In this document: positions 44,106 to 52,392 of the stretch, one piece after another | How the letters are laid out: the number at the start of each line of letters is the position of its first letter | How positions within the stretch are numbered: position 1 is the first letter of the stretch | Assembly: GCF_002154225.1 (NCBI RefSeq) | Contig: NZ_MTSE01000003.1 | Coordinates: 186,001 to 250,000, forward strand | Length of the DNA stretch: 64,000 nucleotides | Direction of reading: 5' to 3' | Origin: Hymenobacter crusticola | Lineage (GTDB): Bacteria > Bacteroidota > Bacteroidia > Cytophagales > Hymenobacteraceae | The notes under the pieces: generated by a model | Database searches by the model: none | Seen by the model: the letters and a program-made list of their open reading frames with translations, nothing else | Told to the model about the DNA's origin: nothing | Translations under genes and position numbers: made by a program

Positions 44106-44996
44106 CTACTTGCGGAACCGCTCAGCCAGCACCAAGTCCTTCGTGCCGTGCCCCCAGGAGTAGAAGCCTTCTCCTGACTTCACACCCAAACGACCCGCCG
44201 CGACCATATTTACGAGTAAAGGGCAGGGTGCGTATTTAGGGTTGCCCAATCCTTCGTGTAAAACTTTTAAAATAGCGAGACACACGTCTAGCCCGATGAA
44301 GTCGGCGAGCTGCAAGGGGCCCATGGGATGAGCCATGCCTAGCTTCATCACCGTATCAATTTCGGCCACGCCCGCCACGCCCTCAAACAAGGTGTAAATG
44401 GCCTCGTTGATCATGGGCATCAGAATGCGGTTGGCCACGAAGCCGGGGTAGTCATTCACCTCCACCGGCGTTTTGCTGAGCTGCCGGGCTAGGTCCATCA
44501 CCTGGGTCGTCACGGCGTCGGAGGTAGCGTAGCCGCGAATGACTTCCACGAGCTGCATCACCGGCACCGGGTTCATGAAGTGCATGCCGATGACTTGCGC
44601 CGGCCGTTGCGTAACGGCCGCAATCTGCGTGATAGAAATAGAGGACGTGTTGGAAGCTAGGATGGCGTCTTGGGGCGCGTGCTGATCTAGGTCGCGGAAG
44701 ATCTTGAGCTTCAGGTCAATATTCTCGGTGGCGGCCTCCACGACCAGTTGTGCGTTGCGCACGCCGTCGGCTAGGGTGGTGTAGGGGGTAAGGCGGCCGA
44801 GCGTAGCGGCTTTATCGTCGGCGGTGAGGCTGCCTTTGGTTACTTGACGGTCGAGGTTTTTGCCGATAGTGCCGAGCGCCTTATCCAGGGCCGGCTGGTT
44901 GATGTCGATGAGGGCGACGGGAAAGCCGTGCTGCGCGAAAACGTGGGCAATACCATTGCCCATGGTACCGGAGCCAATGACGGCGACGTTAAACAT
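44106..44996 (-). CDS. 3-hydroxybutyryl-CoA / 3-hydroxyacyl-CoA dehydrogenase
   Basis: NAD(P)-dependent dehydrogenase of short-chain fatty-acid or butanoate metabolism. From ATG 44996 (MFNVAVIGSGTMGNGIAHVF) the Rossmann glycine motif is at residues 8-13. The family blocks SNTSSISITQIA, GMHFMNPVPVMQLVEVI (catalytic His) and GFVANRILMPMINEAI are present, followed by the helical C-terminal domain (GMAHPMGPLQLADFIGLDVC). It has 296 residues. The in-frame start at 45059 adds 21 unrelated residues and is rejected. It is alone on its strand; no thiolase or crotonase is next to it. Confidence 0.94.
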   Translation of the reverse strand: MFNVAVIGSGTMGNGIAHVFAQHGFPVALIDINQPALDKALGTIGKNLDRQVTKGSLTADDKAATLGRLTPYTTLADGVRNAQLVVEAATENIDLKLKIFRDLDQHAPQDAILASNTSSISITQIAAVTQRPAQVIGMHFMNPVPVMQLVEVIRGYATSDAVTTQVMDLARQLSKTPVEVNDYPGFVANRILMPMINEAIYTLFEGVAGVAEIDTVMKLGMAHPMGPLQLADFIGLDVCLAILKVLHEGLGNPKYAPCPLLVNMVAAGRLGVKSGEGFYSWGHGTKDLVLAERFRK

Positions 44997-45345
44997 GTGA
45001 GAAGAAATTTGGGTGGAACTATAGCCGCACTTGCGTGCGCGGGGTGGTACTAGCAGCAAAGCTAAGACGAAAACTCGTCTGCGGATACGTGCGAAATTAG
45101 GGTCTCAAAATCCGAAGCCAATAAAAAAACGTATCCGCGAAAAACGGCTTGTATAAGCTGCAAACGGGTTTTTAAAAGGAAAAGAGGGCTTTACAACGAT
45201 AATAATTTAATCCAACTATATCCTTTTGAAATACCGTAGCGTACAAACCATCAAATCGTCGCACTAAGCGCTTCTGTGAGGAGCAACTTGGTATGAGGCG
45301 AAAGGTTTCTCTCCCCCTTTCCATCATCAAACACTTCCAAACACC
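44997..45345. other. Gap: divergent control region
   Basis: 349 bases between the divergent dehydrogenase and the small membrane-protein gene. It includes a 10-bp inverted repeat (GCGGATACGT 45081-45090 and ACGTATCCGC 45129-45138) and an AT-rich run around 45190-45235. No gene is seen. Confidence 0.55.
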
Positions 45346-45513
45346 ATGGGTAATTTGCTGTATATCATCGCCGTCATTCTCATCATCATCTGGGCGCTGG
45401 GCTTCTTTGGCGTATTAGGCACTGGCATTGCCAGCGGCAACCTAATCCACATTCTACTCGTGCTGGCTATTATCGCTATTGTGCTGCGCTTGATTCGCGG
45501 CGGCACGGTATAA
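45346..45513 (+). CDS. Small two-helix membrane protein (lmo0937-like), 55 aa
   Basis: A 55-residue protein consisting almost entirely of two hydrophobic helices, MGNLLYIIAVILIIIWALGF and a second, IHILLVLAIIAIVLRLIRGG, joined by a Gly-rich turn. The pattern matches the lmo0937/DUF5670 family of tiny inner-membrane proteins, often stress-associated; that identification is from memory. The start is the ATG at 45346 and the stop TAA at 45511-45513. It is followed by a strong terminator and forms a single-gene unit. Confidence 0.85.
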   Translation: MGNLLYIIAVILIIIWALGFFGVLGTGIASGNLIHILLVLAIIAIVLRLIRGGTV

Positions 45514-45568
45514 CCTAGCCCTCTGCTCAAAGCTGATGCATCAGTTTGATGCTACTATCTGAAAAACA

Positions 45569-45605
45569 AAAAGGAGCTACCCCATAAGGGTAGCTCCTTT
45601 TTTTG
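45569..45605. terminator. Bidirectional terminator
   Basis: A 15-bp perfect stem (AAAAAGGAGCTACCC with GGGTAGCTCCTTTTT) and loop ATAA, between the small membrane-protein gene and the convergent beta-barrel gene. Confidence 0.9.
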
Positions 45606-45627
45606 TGCCTTTGCTACAGGGCTAGGG

Positions 45628-46485
45628 CTATTTGCCTAGGTTGTACAAGAAGCTAAAGCGAATGACGGGCTGACCATAAATATCCTGATAACCGTCGTTG
45701 AAGTTGTACAGGAGTACAATGTCGGCGGCGGCTCGATCACTGAACTGCTGCCGGTAGCCTACACCTGCCAGCGGTGTATAAACGGTGGTCTTGTATTTAA
45801 AGAGGTTGCCTCTTTGATCCAAGACAGGAAAACCATTCTGATCTACCACCGGCAGTTGGGCCTGGGTTACCTCATACTCAGCATGGATAAAGAACTGGTT
45901 ATAAACCATGTACTGACCAAAGAACTTGAAGCCTAGGTTACTAAAGCCACCGTTGATCTTAGGCGAGTTAGGACCAAGGTATCCAGCTGCGTACGAGTAG
46001 TTATTGTAGGCGTACGTAATGCCTGGCCCGAATGATAGTTTATCAGTGACGCGGTAGCCAATGGCCGGCGCAATGCTGGCGCTGAACTGCCCGTATCCGT
46101 AGTAGCTGTTGTAGCCCAAGCCAAAGTTGCTGTATACAAAGTATTTGTACACTGGCTTCGGTTGCTCAGCAGAAGACGTGCCTTTCGGAAAGCTCAACCC
46201 CGAAGGGTTGTCTTTGGAGGGGCGCGTTTGCTGCGAAGGCAGCGGCTCGTCGATGGGCGGCGGAACTGGTACGGGCACGGCCGGACGCGGCGCCTTTTTC
46301 TCGTATGAAGGATAAGAAGGAGCCGTGCTGCCCGGAGGCGCCGTGTTCAGCTGCGGTTTGGCACCGGGAGGTGCCGTATTTAATTGGGGCTTCGTGGAGG
46401 TAGTGTCCGTTTGAGCTAGAGCCGCCCCCGGAGCTGCTAGCAGGCTAGCCCCCGCAAGGGCTAGCACAGAAAGAAGACGTTTCAT
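45628..46485 (-). CDS. Exported outer-membrane beta-barrel protein with Pro-rich linker
   Basis: 285 residues. Signal peptide about 1-24 (GAALAQ). The next 75 residues are a Pro/Thr/Ser linker with a direct repeat (KPQLNTAPPG twice in tandem). From about 115 on the sequence alternates in barrel fashion (FSASIAPAIGYRVTDKLSFG, FFGQYMVYNQFFIHAEYEVT) and ends in an aromatic/polar strand (IRFSFLYNLGK) as outer-membrane barrels do. No specific family is recognised. It lies 17 bases after the ABC-F gene on the same strand, so it is likely co-transcribed. Confidence 0.82.
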   Translation of the reverse strand: MKRLLSVLALAGASLLAAPGAALAQTDTTSTKPQLNTAPPGAKPQLNTAPPGSTAPSYPSYEKKAPRPAVPVPVPPPIDEPLPSQQTRPSKDNPSGLSFPKGTSSAEQPKPVYKYFVYSNFGLGYNSYYGYGQFSASIAPAIGYRVTDKLSFGPGITYAYNNYSYAAGYLGPNSPKINGGFSNLGFKFFGQYMVYNQFFIHAEYEVTQAQLPVVDQNGFPVLDQRGNLFKYKTTVYTPLAGVGYRQQFSDRAAADIVLLYNFNDGYQDIYGQPVIRFSFLYNLGK

Positions 46486-46502
46486 AGACAGCTACAACGT
46501 GC

Positions 46503-48125
46503 TTATGACACGAGTTGGTACATGCGCTGGCGTTGCGCTTTTATTTGCTCATCAGCTAGGTATTCTTCGTACGTCATCCGTCGATCCAGGATGCCTTCCG
46601 GCGTAAGCTCAATGATGCGATTCGCCACAGTGTCAATAAACTGCAAGTCGTGTGAAGCGAAGATGAGCGTGCCGCTAAAGTCGCGAAGTGAGTTGTTCAG
46701 CGCTTGGATGCTTTCTAGATCCAGGTGGTTCGTCGGGTCGTCGAGCACGAGCACGTTGCCGGCTTCCATCATCATCTTGGAAAGCATGCAGCGCACTTTC
46801 TCACCTCCACTCAGCACGTTGGACTTCTTCTGCGACTCCTCGCCCGAAAACAGCATCCGGCCTAGGAAGCCACGAATAAAGCTTTCGTCCTTTTCCGTGG
46901 AGTACTGCCGCAGCCAATCTACTAGGTTCAGGTCAGTATCGAAGAACTCAGAGTTTTCCTTCGGGAAATAGCTAGGCGTGATGGTGGTGCCCCACTTAAA
47001 GGAGCCTTTCTCGGCTTTAATCTGCTCGAACAGAATATCGAAGAGGAGGGAAGCAGCCCGGTCGTCGCGGCCTACGATGGCTATTTTGTCACCTTTGTCC
47101 AGCGAGAACGACACATTGCGGAAGATAGGATGGCCATCTACCGAGGCAGCTAGGTTCTCCACCGTCAGCAACTGGTTGCCCGCTTCGCGCTCCGCCTTGA
47201 AGGCGATGTATGGGTACTTGCGCGACGAAGGCTTAATCTCCTCCAGCGTCAGCTTTTGCAGTAGCTTCTGGCGCGAAGTAGCCTGCTTCGATTTAGAAGC
47301 GTTGGCCGAGAAGCGGCGAACAAACTCTTCCAGTTCTTTCCGCTTGTCTTCAGTCTTTTTGTTGACCTCCTGGCGCTGACGTAAAGCCAGCTGCGACGAC
47401 TCGTACCAGAACGAGTAGTTGCCGGGATACATCGTGATTTTCGAAAAATCGAGGTCGGCCATGTAGTTACACACCGCATCGAGGAAGTGGCGGTCGTGGC
47501 TCACCACGATTACCGTGTTTTGGAACGAGTCAAGGAAGTTCTCCAACCACAACACGGTTTCGGCGTCGAGACCGTTGGTAGGCTCGTCGAGCAGCAGCAC
47601 GTCGGGGTTGCCAAACAGGGCCTGCGCCAGCAGCACCCGAACCTTGTCGGAGGTACCGAGGTCGGCCATCAGAGTGTAGTGCTTGTCTTCGCCAATGCCT
47701 AGGCCACTTAGCAGCTCAGCAGCTTCGTAGTCGGCATTCCAGCCCTCTAAGTCAGCAAATTCGCCTTCTAGCTCCGCAGCCCGCTCACCGTCCGCGTCCG
47801 AGAAATCGGGCTTGGCGTAGATGGCGTCCTTTTCCTCCATTACCTTCCACAGGCGCGTATGGCCCATAATCACGGTCTGGAGCACTGGGTAGTTGTCGTA
47901 CTCAAACTGGTTCTGCTTCAAAACCGAAAGGCGAGCGCCCTTCGGCATATCCACGGAACCCGTGTTGGCTTCAATCTCACCTGATAGAATCTTCAGGAAA
48001 GTTGACTTGCCGGCACCGTTGGCCCCGATGAGGCCGTACACGTTGCCGGGCAGAAATTTAATCGTAACGTCTTCAAACAAAACGCGCTTACCATAGCGCA
48101 GACTCACGTTGGAGGTGCTGATCAT
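46503..48125 (-). CDS. ABC-F family ATPase (YbiT-like), one degenerate ATP site
   Basis: Soluble ribosome-associated ABC-F protein of 540 residues with two ABC domains and no membrane part. Domain 1: Walker A GANGAGKST (34-42), Walker B VLLLDEPTNGLD, but a degenerate signature (LGTSDKVRVLLAQAL for LSGGQ). Linker about 240-315, charged. Domain 2: Walker A degenerate (VGRDDRAASL, no GKS/T), signature intact (LSGGEKVRCMLSKM), and the Walker B catalytic Glu replaced by Asp (VLVLDDPTNHLD). Because each ATP site joins Walker motifs of one domain with the signature of the other, all defects fall in one site. Function in translation is inferred from the family. Confidence 0.93.
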   Translation of the reverse strand: MISTSNVSLRYGKRVLFEDVTIKFLPGNVYGLIGANGAGKSTFLKILSGEIEANTGSVDMPKGARLSVLKQNQFEYDNYPVLQTVIMGHTRLWKVMEEKDAIYAKPDFSDADGERAAELEGEFADLEGWNADYEAAELLSGLGIGEDKHYTLMADLGTSDKVRVLLAQALFGNPDVLLLDEPTNGLDAETVLWLENFLDSFQNTVIVVSHDRHFLDAVCNYMADLDFSKITMYPGNYSFWYESSQLALRQRQEVNKKTEDKRKELEEFVRRFSANASKSKQATSRQKLLQKLTLEEIKPSSRKYPYIAFKAEREAGNQLLTVENLAASVDGHPIFRNVSFSLDKGDKIAIVGRDDRAASLLFDILFEQIKAEKGSFKWGTTITPSYFPKENSEFFDTDLNLVDWLRQYSTEKDESFIRGFLGRMLFSGEESQKKSNVLSGGEKVRCMLSKMMMEAGNVLVLDDPTNHLDLESIQALNNSLRDFSGTLIFASHDLQFIDTVANRIIELTPEGILDRRMTYEEYLADEQIKAQRQRMYQLVS

Positions 48126-48492
48126 AGCAGAAAAATGCGGGGAAACGAGATGTCAACTAGTTATAAGGAAGTGAACCTAGCTGTCGTGGCGCGCAAAAAT
48201 ACGCAAAATGCCATGGGTGGCAGCTAACCAGAGCCGAGTAAAGCCAGGAAAAGCAAACTTTTTAGAAAACTTGAGGGCTCATTCTCAGGAGCTTGATTTT
48301 GCAAAAAGCGCGGTTGTGTGCTGCCATCACAAAAAAATACGTCAGCCTGGACAACATCAGCATGCAGAAAAGAGTATAGAAAAACCAAAGTGGAAATGCC
48401 CGCTGCTCTGGGTGTTATCTAACACAGAATAGTTGCAAGGCAGTTCCGCCATGCTCCTTTTGATCCACTACCAAAACTTTTCCTGATCTGCT
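48126..48492. other. Gap: divergent control region, ABC-F / DUF4199
   Basis: 367 bases. A TATTTTTG element (TAnnTTTG) on the minus strand at 48194-48201 could drive the ABC-F gene. A short GTGTTA-TC-TAACAC palindrome lies at 48412-48425, upstream of the DUF4199 gene. A 74-codon open frame on the plus strand looks non-coding. Confidence 0.5.
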
Positions 48493-48963
48493 ATGAGCGA
48501 CGCTCAACTTACCCCCGAAAGAAATGGTTTCCGCTACGGTCTTCTCACCGCTGGTGCGATGATCGTGTACACCCTGATTGCTGTCTTTGCTGGTTTCTTC
48601 GACCGGCTCGAAGCAGGCGGCTTCAACCTGGTTATTATCTCGGCCGGTATTGCAATGGCCATTGCCAACTTCAAGCGTTCGAAAGATGGCCGGCTCGCTT
48701 ACCTGCAGGGCATGGGCACCGGTGCAGTTACGGCTATGGTGGCCAGCATCGTGCTAGGGTTCTTCTTTATTATTATGAGTGCCATCCGGCCCAACCTACT
48801 AGATCTTAGCCACGCGCGTGACTTGTTTGGCTACGATTTGTCGGCCCTGATGGCTTTCCTGGCCATTATCCTAATGGGTACCCTCGGCGGTGTCATTATT
48901 TCATTGGTGGCCATGCAATATTTCAAGAGCCCCGACCATAAGCCCATCGAGGGCATCGAATAA
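48493..48963 (+). CDS. DUF4199 membrane protein
   Basis: 156-residue inner-membrane protein with four hydrophobic helices (YGLLTAGAMIVYTLIAVFAG, LVIISAGIAMAIANF, GAVTAMVASIVLGFFFIIMS, ALMAFLAIILMGTLGGVIIS). The opening LTPERNGFRYGLLTAG, the central short basic loop with LAYLQGMGTGAVTAM and the general plan fit DUF4199, a Bacteroidota family of unknown function. Monocistronic, with its own terminator. Confidence 0.82.
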   Translation: MSDAQLTPERNGFRYGLLTAGAMIVYTLIAVFAGFFDRLEAGGFNLVIISAGIAMAIANFKRSKDGRLAYLQGMGTGAVTAMVASIVLGFFFIIMSAIRPNLLDLSHARDLFGYDLSALMAFLAIILMGTLGGVIISLVAMQYFKSPDHKPIEGIE

Positions 48964-48985
48964 GCTTCACGTTCCCGCATGCTTG

Positions 48986-49017
48986 AAAGCCAGTTCTACC
49001 TCAGAACTGGCTTTTTT
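48986..49017 (+). terminator. Terminator after the DUF4199 gene
   Basis: A 12-bp stem (AAAGCCAGTTCT with AGAACTGGCTTT) and a T6 tract. Confidence 0.9.
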
Positions 49018-49219
49018 ACGTCTAAAGGCTATTTGTGGAATATATTTATAAATTGTATGAATATAATCTGTAAAAAAGCACTGTACTTATTTGCTTATTA
49101 AACATATGTAATATAAGTTTGTATTATATAAAGCACGCGAGAAAGCTGAACGGCAAGTTTTGCCTGGTTTTTGAGCAGTGCGGCCAACAGCTACTGATTC
49201 CCTCTTAGTTCACACCTTC

Positions 49220-49621
49220 ATGAAAGCGCTCTTTCTTACTCTTGCTTTACTAGTTGCCTTGGTAAGCTCGGCGGCAGCTCAAATGAACGATTGGCGTGCG
49301 GAACGGGCGGTTTCGAGTGCACCTCCCGCCGAAACGGTAGACGCCCTAACGCGGCAGATGGCCAACAAACTGCACCTCAATGAAGGCCAATACGTGCAGC
49401 TCCGGGCGGTAAACCAGACCAAACTGACTGCTATTGAGGAAATTGAGTGGCAGTATACCGATATCATCAAGCGCAATGCAAAGCTCAACGAGCTGGAAGG
49501 TCAGTACGAAGCCGAGTGCAGCCGCATTCTGACCCCTAATCAGTTGAGCCTTTACCATGACGAGTTTTTGCGCGACACGAAGCCTAGCAAGACCGCTTCC
49601 AAAGAAAACGGGGTAGGCTAG
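49220..49621 (+). CDS. Small exported Spy/CpxP-like protein, paralogue 3
   Basis: 133 residues. The ATG at 49220 gives a clean signal peptide (MKALFLTLALLVALVSSAAA); the in-frame start at 49178 lies inside the leader. The mature part carries the family core LHLNEGQYVQLRAVNQTKLT and TPNQLSLYHDEF, less similar to the two tandem copies at 21498 and 22211 than they are to each other. Before it lies an AT-rich leader (about 49025-49140), as for the other two. Function unknown; periplasmic helical protein predicted. Confidence 0.78.
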   Translation: MKALFLTLALLVALVSSAAAQMNDWRAERAVSSAPPAETVDALTRQMANKLHLNEGQYVQLRAVNQTKLTAIEEIEWQYTDIIKRNAKLNELEGQYEAECSRILTPNQLSLYHDEFLRDTKPSKTASKENGVG

Positions 49622-49644
49622 CCCCTCAGTACTCTCTCCCAACC

Positions 49645-49678
49645 AAAAGGCGCTGTCGAGTTATCGGCAGCGCCTTTT
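49645..49678. terminator. Bidirectional terminator
   Basis: AAAAGGCGCTG pairs with CAGCGCCTTTT, extended by TCGA/TCGG pairing. It lies between paralogue 3 and the convergent lipoprotein gene. Confidence 0.85.
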
Positions 49679-49714
49679 GCTTTGTCGTGACGAGAAGGGA
49701 CACTAAAACCTGGG

Positions 49715-50125
49715 TTACTTCAAAGGGCGCTCGTACCGAATCTCGGTAACTGTGCCAGTAGCGCCAAAGTGAATTAGCAGCTTGTTGGCAGCCGAACGAG
49801 CGTGCCCTCGCTCGCACTGCGGCCCCGGCTCGATGTAGTAGAAATAAGTCTTCTCGGTTTGCTCGTCGAGCTCGGCACCATCGGGGCGGCCTAGGAAAGC
49901 ATCAATAGCGTTGGTGCGGGCCCCAAACAGCTCGGCGCGGTGCTTTTCGAGAATAGGTAGCAAGCGAGCCCGCTGCTTTTGACACCCAAAGGAATCGCGC
50001 CGCCAAGTAGCCGCGTCGAAGTCGGGAAAATCAGGCAGAGAGTGGCCGCACGCCGCCAAAAGCAGCGTCGTGGCAGAGAGGAAAAGGCTAAGTGGCAGGC
50101 AACTACAAGAACGACGAGCAAGCAT
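49715..50125 (-). CDS. Small lipoprotein, BamE/SmpA-like size, 136 aa
   Basis: Lipoprotein signal with lipobox LLLAAC (Cys at about residue 26). The mature part is short (about 110 residues): an N-terminal DFDAATWRRDSFGCQKQRAR, a middle GARTNAIDAFLGRPDGAELD reminiscent of the BamE/SmpA strand-turn (x-LG-x-P), and a YFYYIEPGPQCERG / LLIHFGATGTVTEIRY C-terminus. The assignment to that fold is weak; two Cys residues could form a disulfide. It is divergent from the L,D-transpeptidase gene. Confidence 0.7.
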   Translation of the reverse strand: MLARRSCSCLPLSLFLSATTLLLAACGHSLPDFPDFDAATWRRDSFGCQKQRARLLPILEKHRAELFGARTNAIDAFLGRPDGAELDEQTEKTYFYYIEPGPQCERGHARSAANKLLIHFGATGTVTEIRYERPLK

Positions 50126-50199
50126 ACGGGGGAGTCAGCCGCCGCTGACGTTGAGGAAATGGTACGCGATTTTTTAGGGCGTAAGTAAGACGAAAGTAC

Positions 50200-50207
50200 T
50201 AGATTTG
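50200..50207 (+). promoter_or_regulatory. Candidate -7 promoter element for the L,D-transpeptidase gene
   Basis: TAGATTTG fits TAnnTTTG exactly, 66 bases before the ATG. On the opposite strand an overlapping TACTTTCG (one change) could serve the divergent lipoprotein gene. Confidence 0.45.
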
Positions 50208-50273
50208 TAATGGCCGCCCCTGTGGTACACCGTTTTCGACTCATTCACTGCCCCGTTGACCTACCTGTAGCCA

Positions 50274-51089
50274 ATGACTAAAGCTCCGATTACGATTGCC
50301 AGCTTCTTGCTTTTCTGCAGCACCTTCTTGCTGCCAGTGAGTGCCGCTCCTAGCGCCGCTGCCCTGCACCGGGCGCCTAAAGCAGCCGGTGTCCCCATTA
50401 TCACCGATGCTACGCGCCGTGCGATGTACCTAGCTGCTTTCGAGCAAAACGCGGCACTTACGTACGTACAGGCAAACTTGATAGCGACGGGGCTGCCGCT
50501 CACCGTATTTCGGGAAGCGTTGCTCGGGTACTATAGCTTGCAGCGCCAGGGAGCCGTATCGGCTGATAAACAAGTGCTGACGGTCATTGATTTTAGTCGC
50601 TCCAGCCGCACGAAACGCCTGTGGGTGATTGACTTGCAGCGGCAGCACCTGCTGTTTAATACCTTGGTGGCGCATGGTAAGAACACGGGCGAAGAGTTTG
50701 CCGAGAAGTTTTCCAACGTAGAGGGCTCCGAGATGAGCAGCCTAGGTTTTTACCGTACGGGCCGCACGTACCAGGGCAAGCACGGCCTGTCGTTGAAGCT
50801 GCACGGCCTTGATCCGAGCTATAATACCAACGCGCACGACCGCTCCATTGTGGTACACGGCGCCGAATATGTAAGCGAAGCCTTTGTGCAGCAGCACGGC
50901 CGCCTCGGCCGGAGCCAAGGCTGCCCAGCTTTGCCTACCAACCTCAGTTCCGAGATAATCAAGGTCATTAAAGGGGGCAGCGCTATCTATATTCACGGGC
51001 CAGCCAATGCTGGTTATAACTCCGATTGGCTTCAGCTTGACGGCGCGTTGCTCGGTTTCGCGCGCAGCAAGGGCATGCCCGTGAGCTAA
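50274..51089 (+). CDS. Murein L,D-transpeptidase catalytic-domain protein (YkuD_2)
   Basis: Exported peptidoglycan L,D-transpeptidase-like enzyme of 271 residues. Signal peptide about 1-25. The catalytic domain (about 100-255) contains His195 in SIVVHGAEYVSEAF and Cys217 in LGRSQGCPALP, the H...SxGC pattern of YkuD enzymes. LWVIDLQRQHLLFNTLVAHG is the typical first strand pair. The N-terminal helical part (about 40-95) is as in the YkuD_2 subgroup. It is expected in the periplasm, modifying cross-links or anchoring proteins. Monocistronic. Confidence 0.9.
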   Translation: MTKAPITIASFLLFCSTFLLPVSAAPSAAALHRAPKAAGVPIITDATRRAMYLAAFEQNAALTYVQANLIATGLPLTVFREALLGYYSLQRQGAVSADKQVLTVIDFSRSSRTKRLWVIDLQRQHLLFNTLVAHGKNTGEEFAEKFSNVEGSEMSSLGFYRTGRTYQGKHGLSLKLHGLDPSYNTNAHDRSIVVHGAEYVSEAFVQQHGRLGRSQGCPALPTNLSSEIIKVIKGGSAIYIHGPANAGYNSDWLQLDGALLGFARSKGMPVS

Positions 51090-51124
51090 AGCACGACTTC
51101 GTTAAGTACACTCAACGTTCTTAT

Positions 51125-51160
51125 AAACGCTCCGGCCCAAAGCTCGGAGCGTTTTGTTTT
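51125..51160 (+). terminator. Terminator after the L,D-transpeptidase gene
   Basis: A 10-bp stem (AAACGCTCCG with CGGAGCGTTT), followed by a T-rich tract. Confidence 0.85.
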
Positions 51161-51227
51161 TTGGTGACTTGCGTAACGTTTGGGCTCGTTGGACCTAGCT
51201 AGTAGCCTAGATTCACCGTTCGAAACG

Positions 51228-51758
51228 CTACAAGCGCTCTGCTAAAGGCTTTTTCATCAGGATGTCAGTTTGCTCATCATCACCTAGCTTGAATACGTGC
51301 TGGTCGAACGCGATAAAACCGTTTTTCTGATAGAAGCGGATTGCGCGCGGATTCTCCTCCCACACTCCTAGCCACACATAATCAGCCTGGGCGGCTGTGG
51401 CTAGCTGCATTGCCTGGTCATATAATGCTTGTGCGACTTTCTGGCCGTGATAAGCTTGTAGCACGTAAATCCGCTCAATTTCCAGCGCGTTGCCTTCTTG
51501 TCGCTCCGTTTGGGCCGACCCAGTGTTTACTTTCAGGTACCCAATAACAGCGTTGTTTAGTTCGGCGAAGTAGAAGACCGAATTGGGATTTTGCAGCTCG
51601 GTCAGCAGCTTTTCGGCAGAAAACCCTTCGGCCAAATAGGTACGCATGTTCTCCTCAGAGTTGCTGGCGGCAAACGTTTCAAAAAAGGTCTGTCGGCCAA
51701 TCTGTTGCAGCTGAGCTACGTCTTGCGGACCGACTTTGCGGGTGATGACGGGTTCCAT
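51228..51758 (-). CDS. GNAT family N-acetyltransferase
   Basis: Acetyl-CoA-dependent N-acetyltransferase, 176 residues from ATG 51758 (MEPVITRKVGPQDVAQLQQI). Strands and loops follow the GNAT plan: FYFAELNNAVIGYLKVN (motif D), EIERIYVLQAYHGQKVAQAL (motif A, a Q/G-x-x-G-like pyrophosphate loop), then YVWLGVWEENPRAIRFYQKN (motif B). The substrate is unknown; this subgroup is often close to spermidine/small-molecule acetyltransferases. It is divergent from the Crp-like regulator with 55 bases between, suggesting control by it. Longer in-frame starts would run into that gene. Confidence 0.88.
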   Translation of the reverse strand: MEPVITRKVGPQDVAQLQQIGRQTFFETFAASNSEENMRTYLAEGFSAEKLLTELQNPNSVFYFAELNNAVIGYLKVNTGSAQTERQEGNALEIERIYVLQAYHGQKVAQALYDQAMQLATAAQADYVWLGVWEENPRAIRFYQKNGFIAFDQHVFKLGDDEQTDILMKKPLAERL

Positions 51759-51813
51759 CGTTATGCGAACTATTATTGTGATTAAGGAAGCTGCTGCTAC
51801 AGTACACCTGCGT

Positions 51814-52392
51814 ATGACCTTAACTGACATTCTACAAACCACGTATCCGCTGCCAGGTACCTCGCTGGCGAAGATCTTGGCTTTGGCGGAGTACATAGAA
51901 TTGCCGAAGGGCACCCGCCTGTTCCGGGACGATCAAGTAGCCCAGCACATTTACGTGTTGCAGCATGGCCTTGCCCGCGCTTACGCCCAGCGAGCAGATC
52001 GGGAAGTTACCTTTTGGTTTTCCGACGAAGGCGCCGTAATCGTCTCGATACGCAGCTACACTGAGCAAGCTGTGAGCTATGAAATCATCGAACTGCTGGA
52101 AGATAGCGGCCTGTTTCGCCTTAATATGCACGCACTCCGGCAGCTGTATCAAACGGATGTGCACCTAGCTAATTGGGGACGAGCTATGGTAGAGCGGGTG
52201 TGGCTACAAACCGAGCAACAGCTCATAGCCCGTCAGTTTCGCACCGCCGCAGAGCGCTACGCCGACCTGCTGTTGCAGAGTCCGCATCTACTGCAACGGG
52301 TGCCGCTGGGGCACATTGCCTCTTACCTAGGTATTACCCAGGTCACCTTAAGCCGCGTGCGCGCACAGTTGAAAAAAGGGCAAGCCACCTAA
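51814..52392 (+). CDS. Crp/Fnr-family transcription regulator
   Basis: Regulator of 192 residues from ATG 51814 (MTLTDILQTTYPLPGTSLAK). The cyclic-nucleotide-binding-type beta roll (about 25-115: LPKGTRLFRDDQVAQHIYVL, REVTFWFSDEGAVIVSIRSY) lacks the full cAMP-binding RxS motif. The C-terminal helix-turn-helix region (about 140-190) ends PLGHIASYLGITQVTLSRVR. There is no Fnr-type Cys cluster. It is divergent from the GNAT gene, and its stop codon shares two bases with the convergent SMR gene stop. Confidence 0.88.
   Translation: MTLTDILQTTYPLPGTSLAKILALAEYIELPKGTRLFRDDQVAQHIYVLQHGLARAYAQRADREVTFWFSDEGAVIVSIRSYTEQAVSYEIIELLEDSGLFRLNMHALRQLYQTDVHLANWGRAMVERVWLQTEQQLIARQFRTAAERYADLLLQSPHLLQRVPLGHIASYLGITQVTLSRVRAQLKKGQAT

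Noticed and set aside
48208..48432. Possible 74-residue gene upstream of the DUF4199 gene
   Set aside because: Mixed Cys/His/Lys composition without a domain; it lies in a control region and ends just before the promoter area of the next gene.
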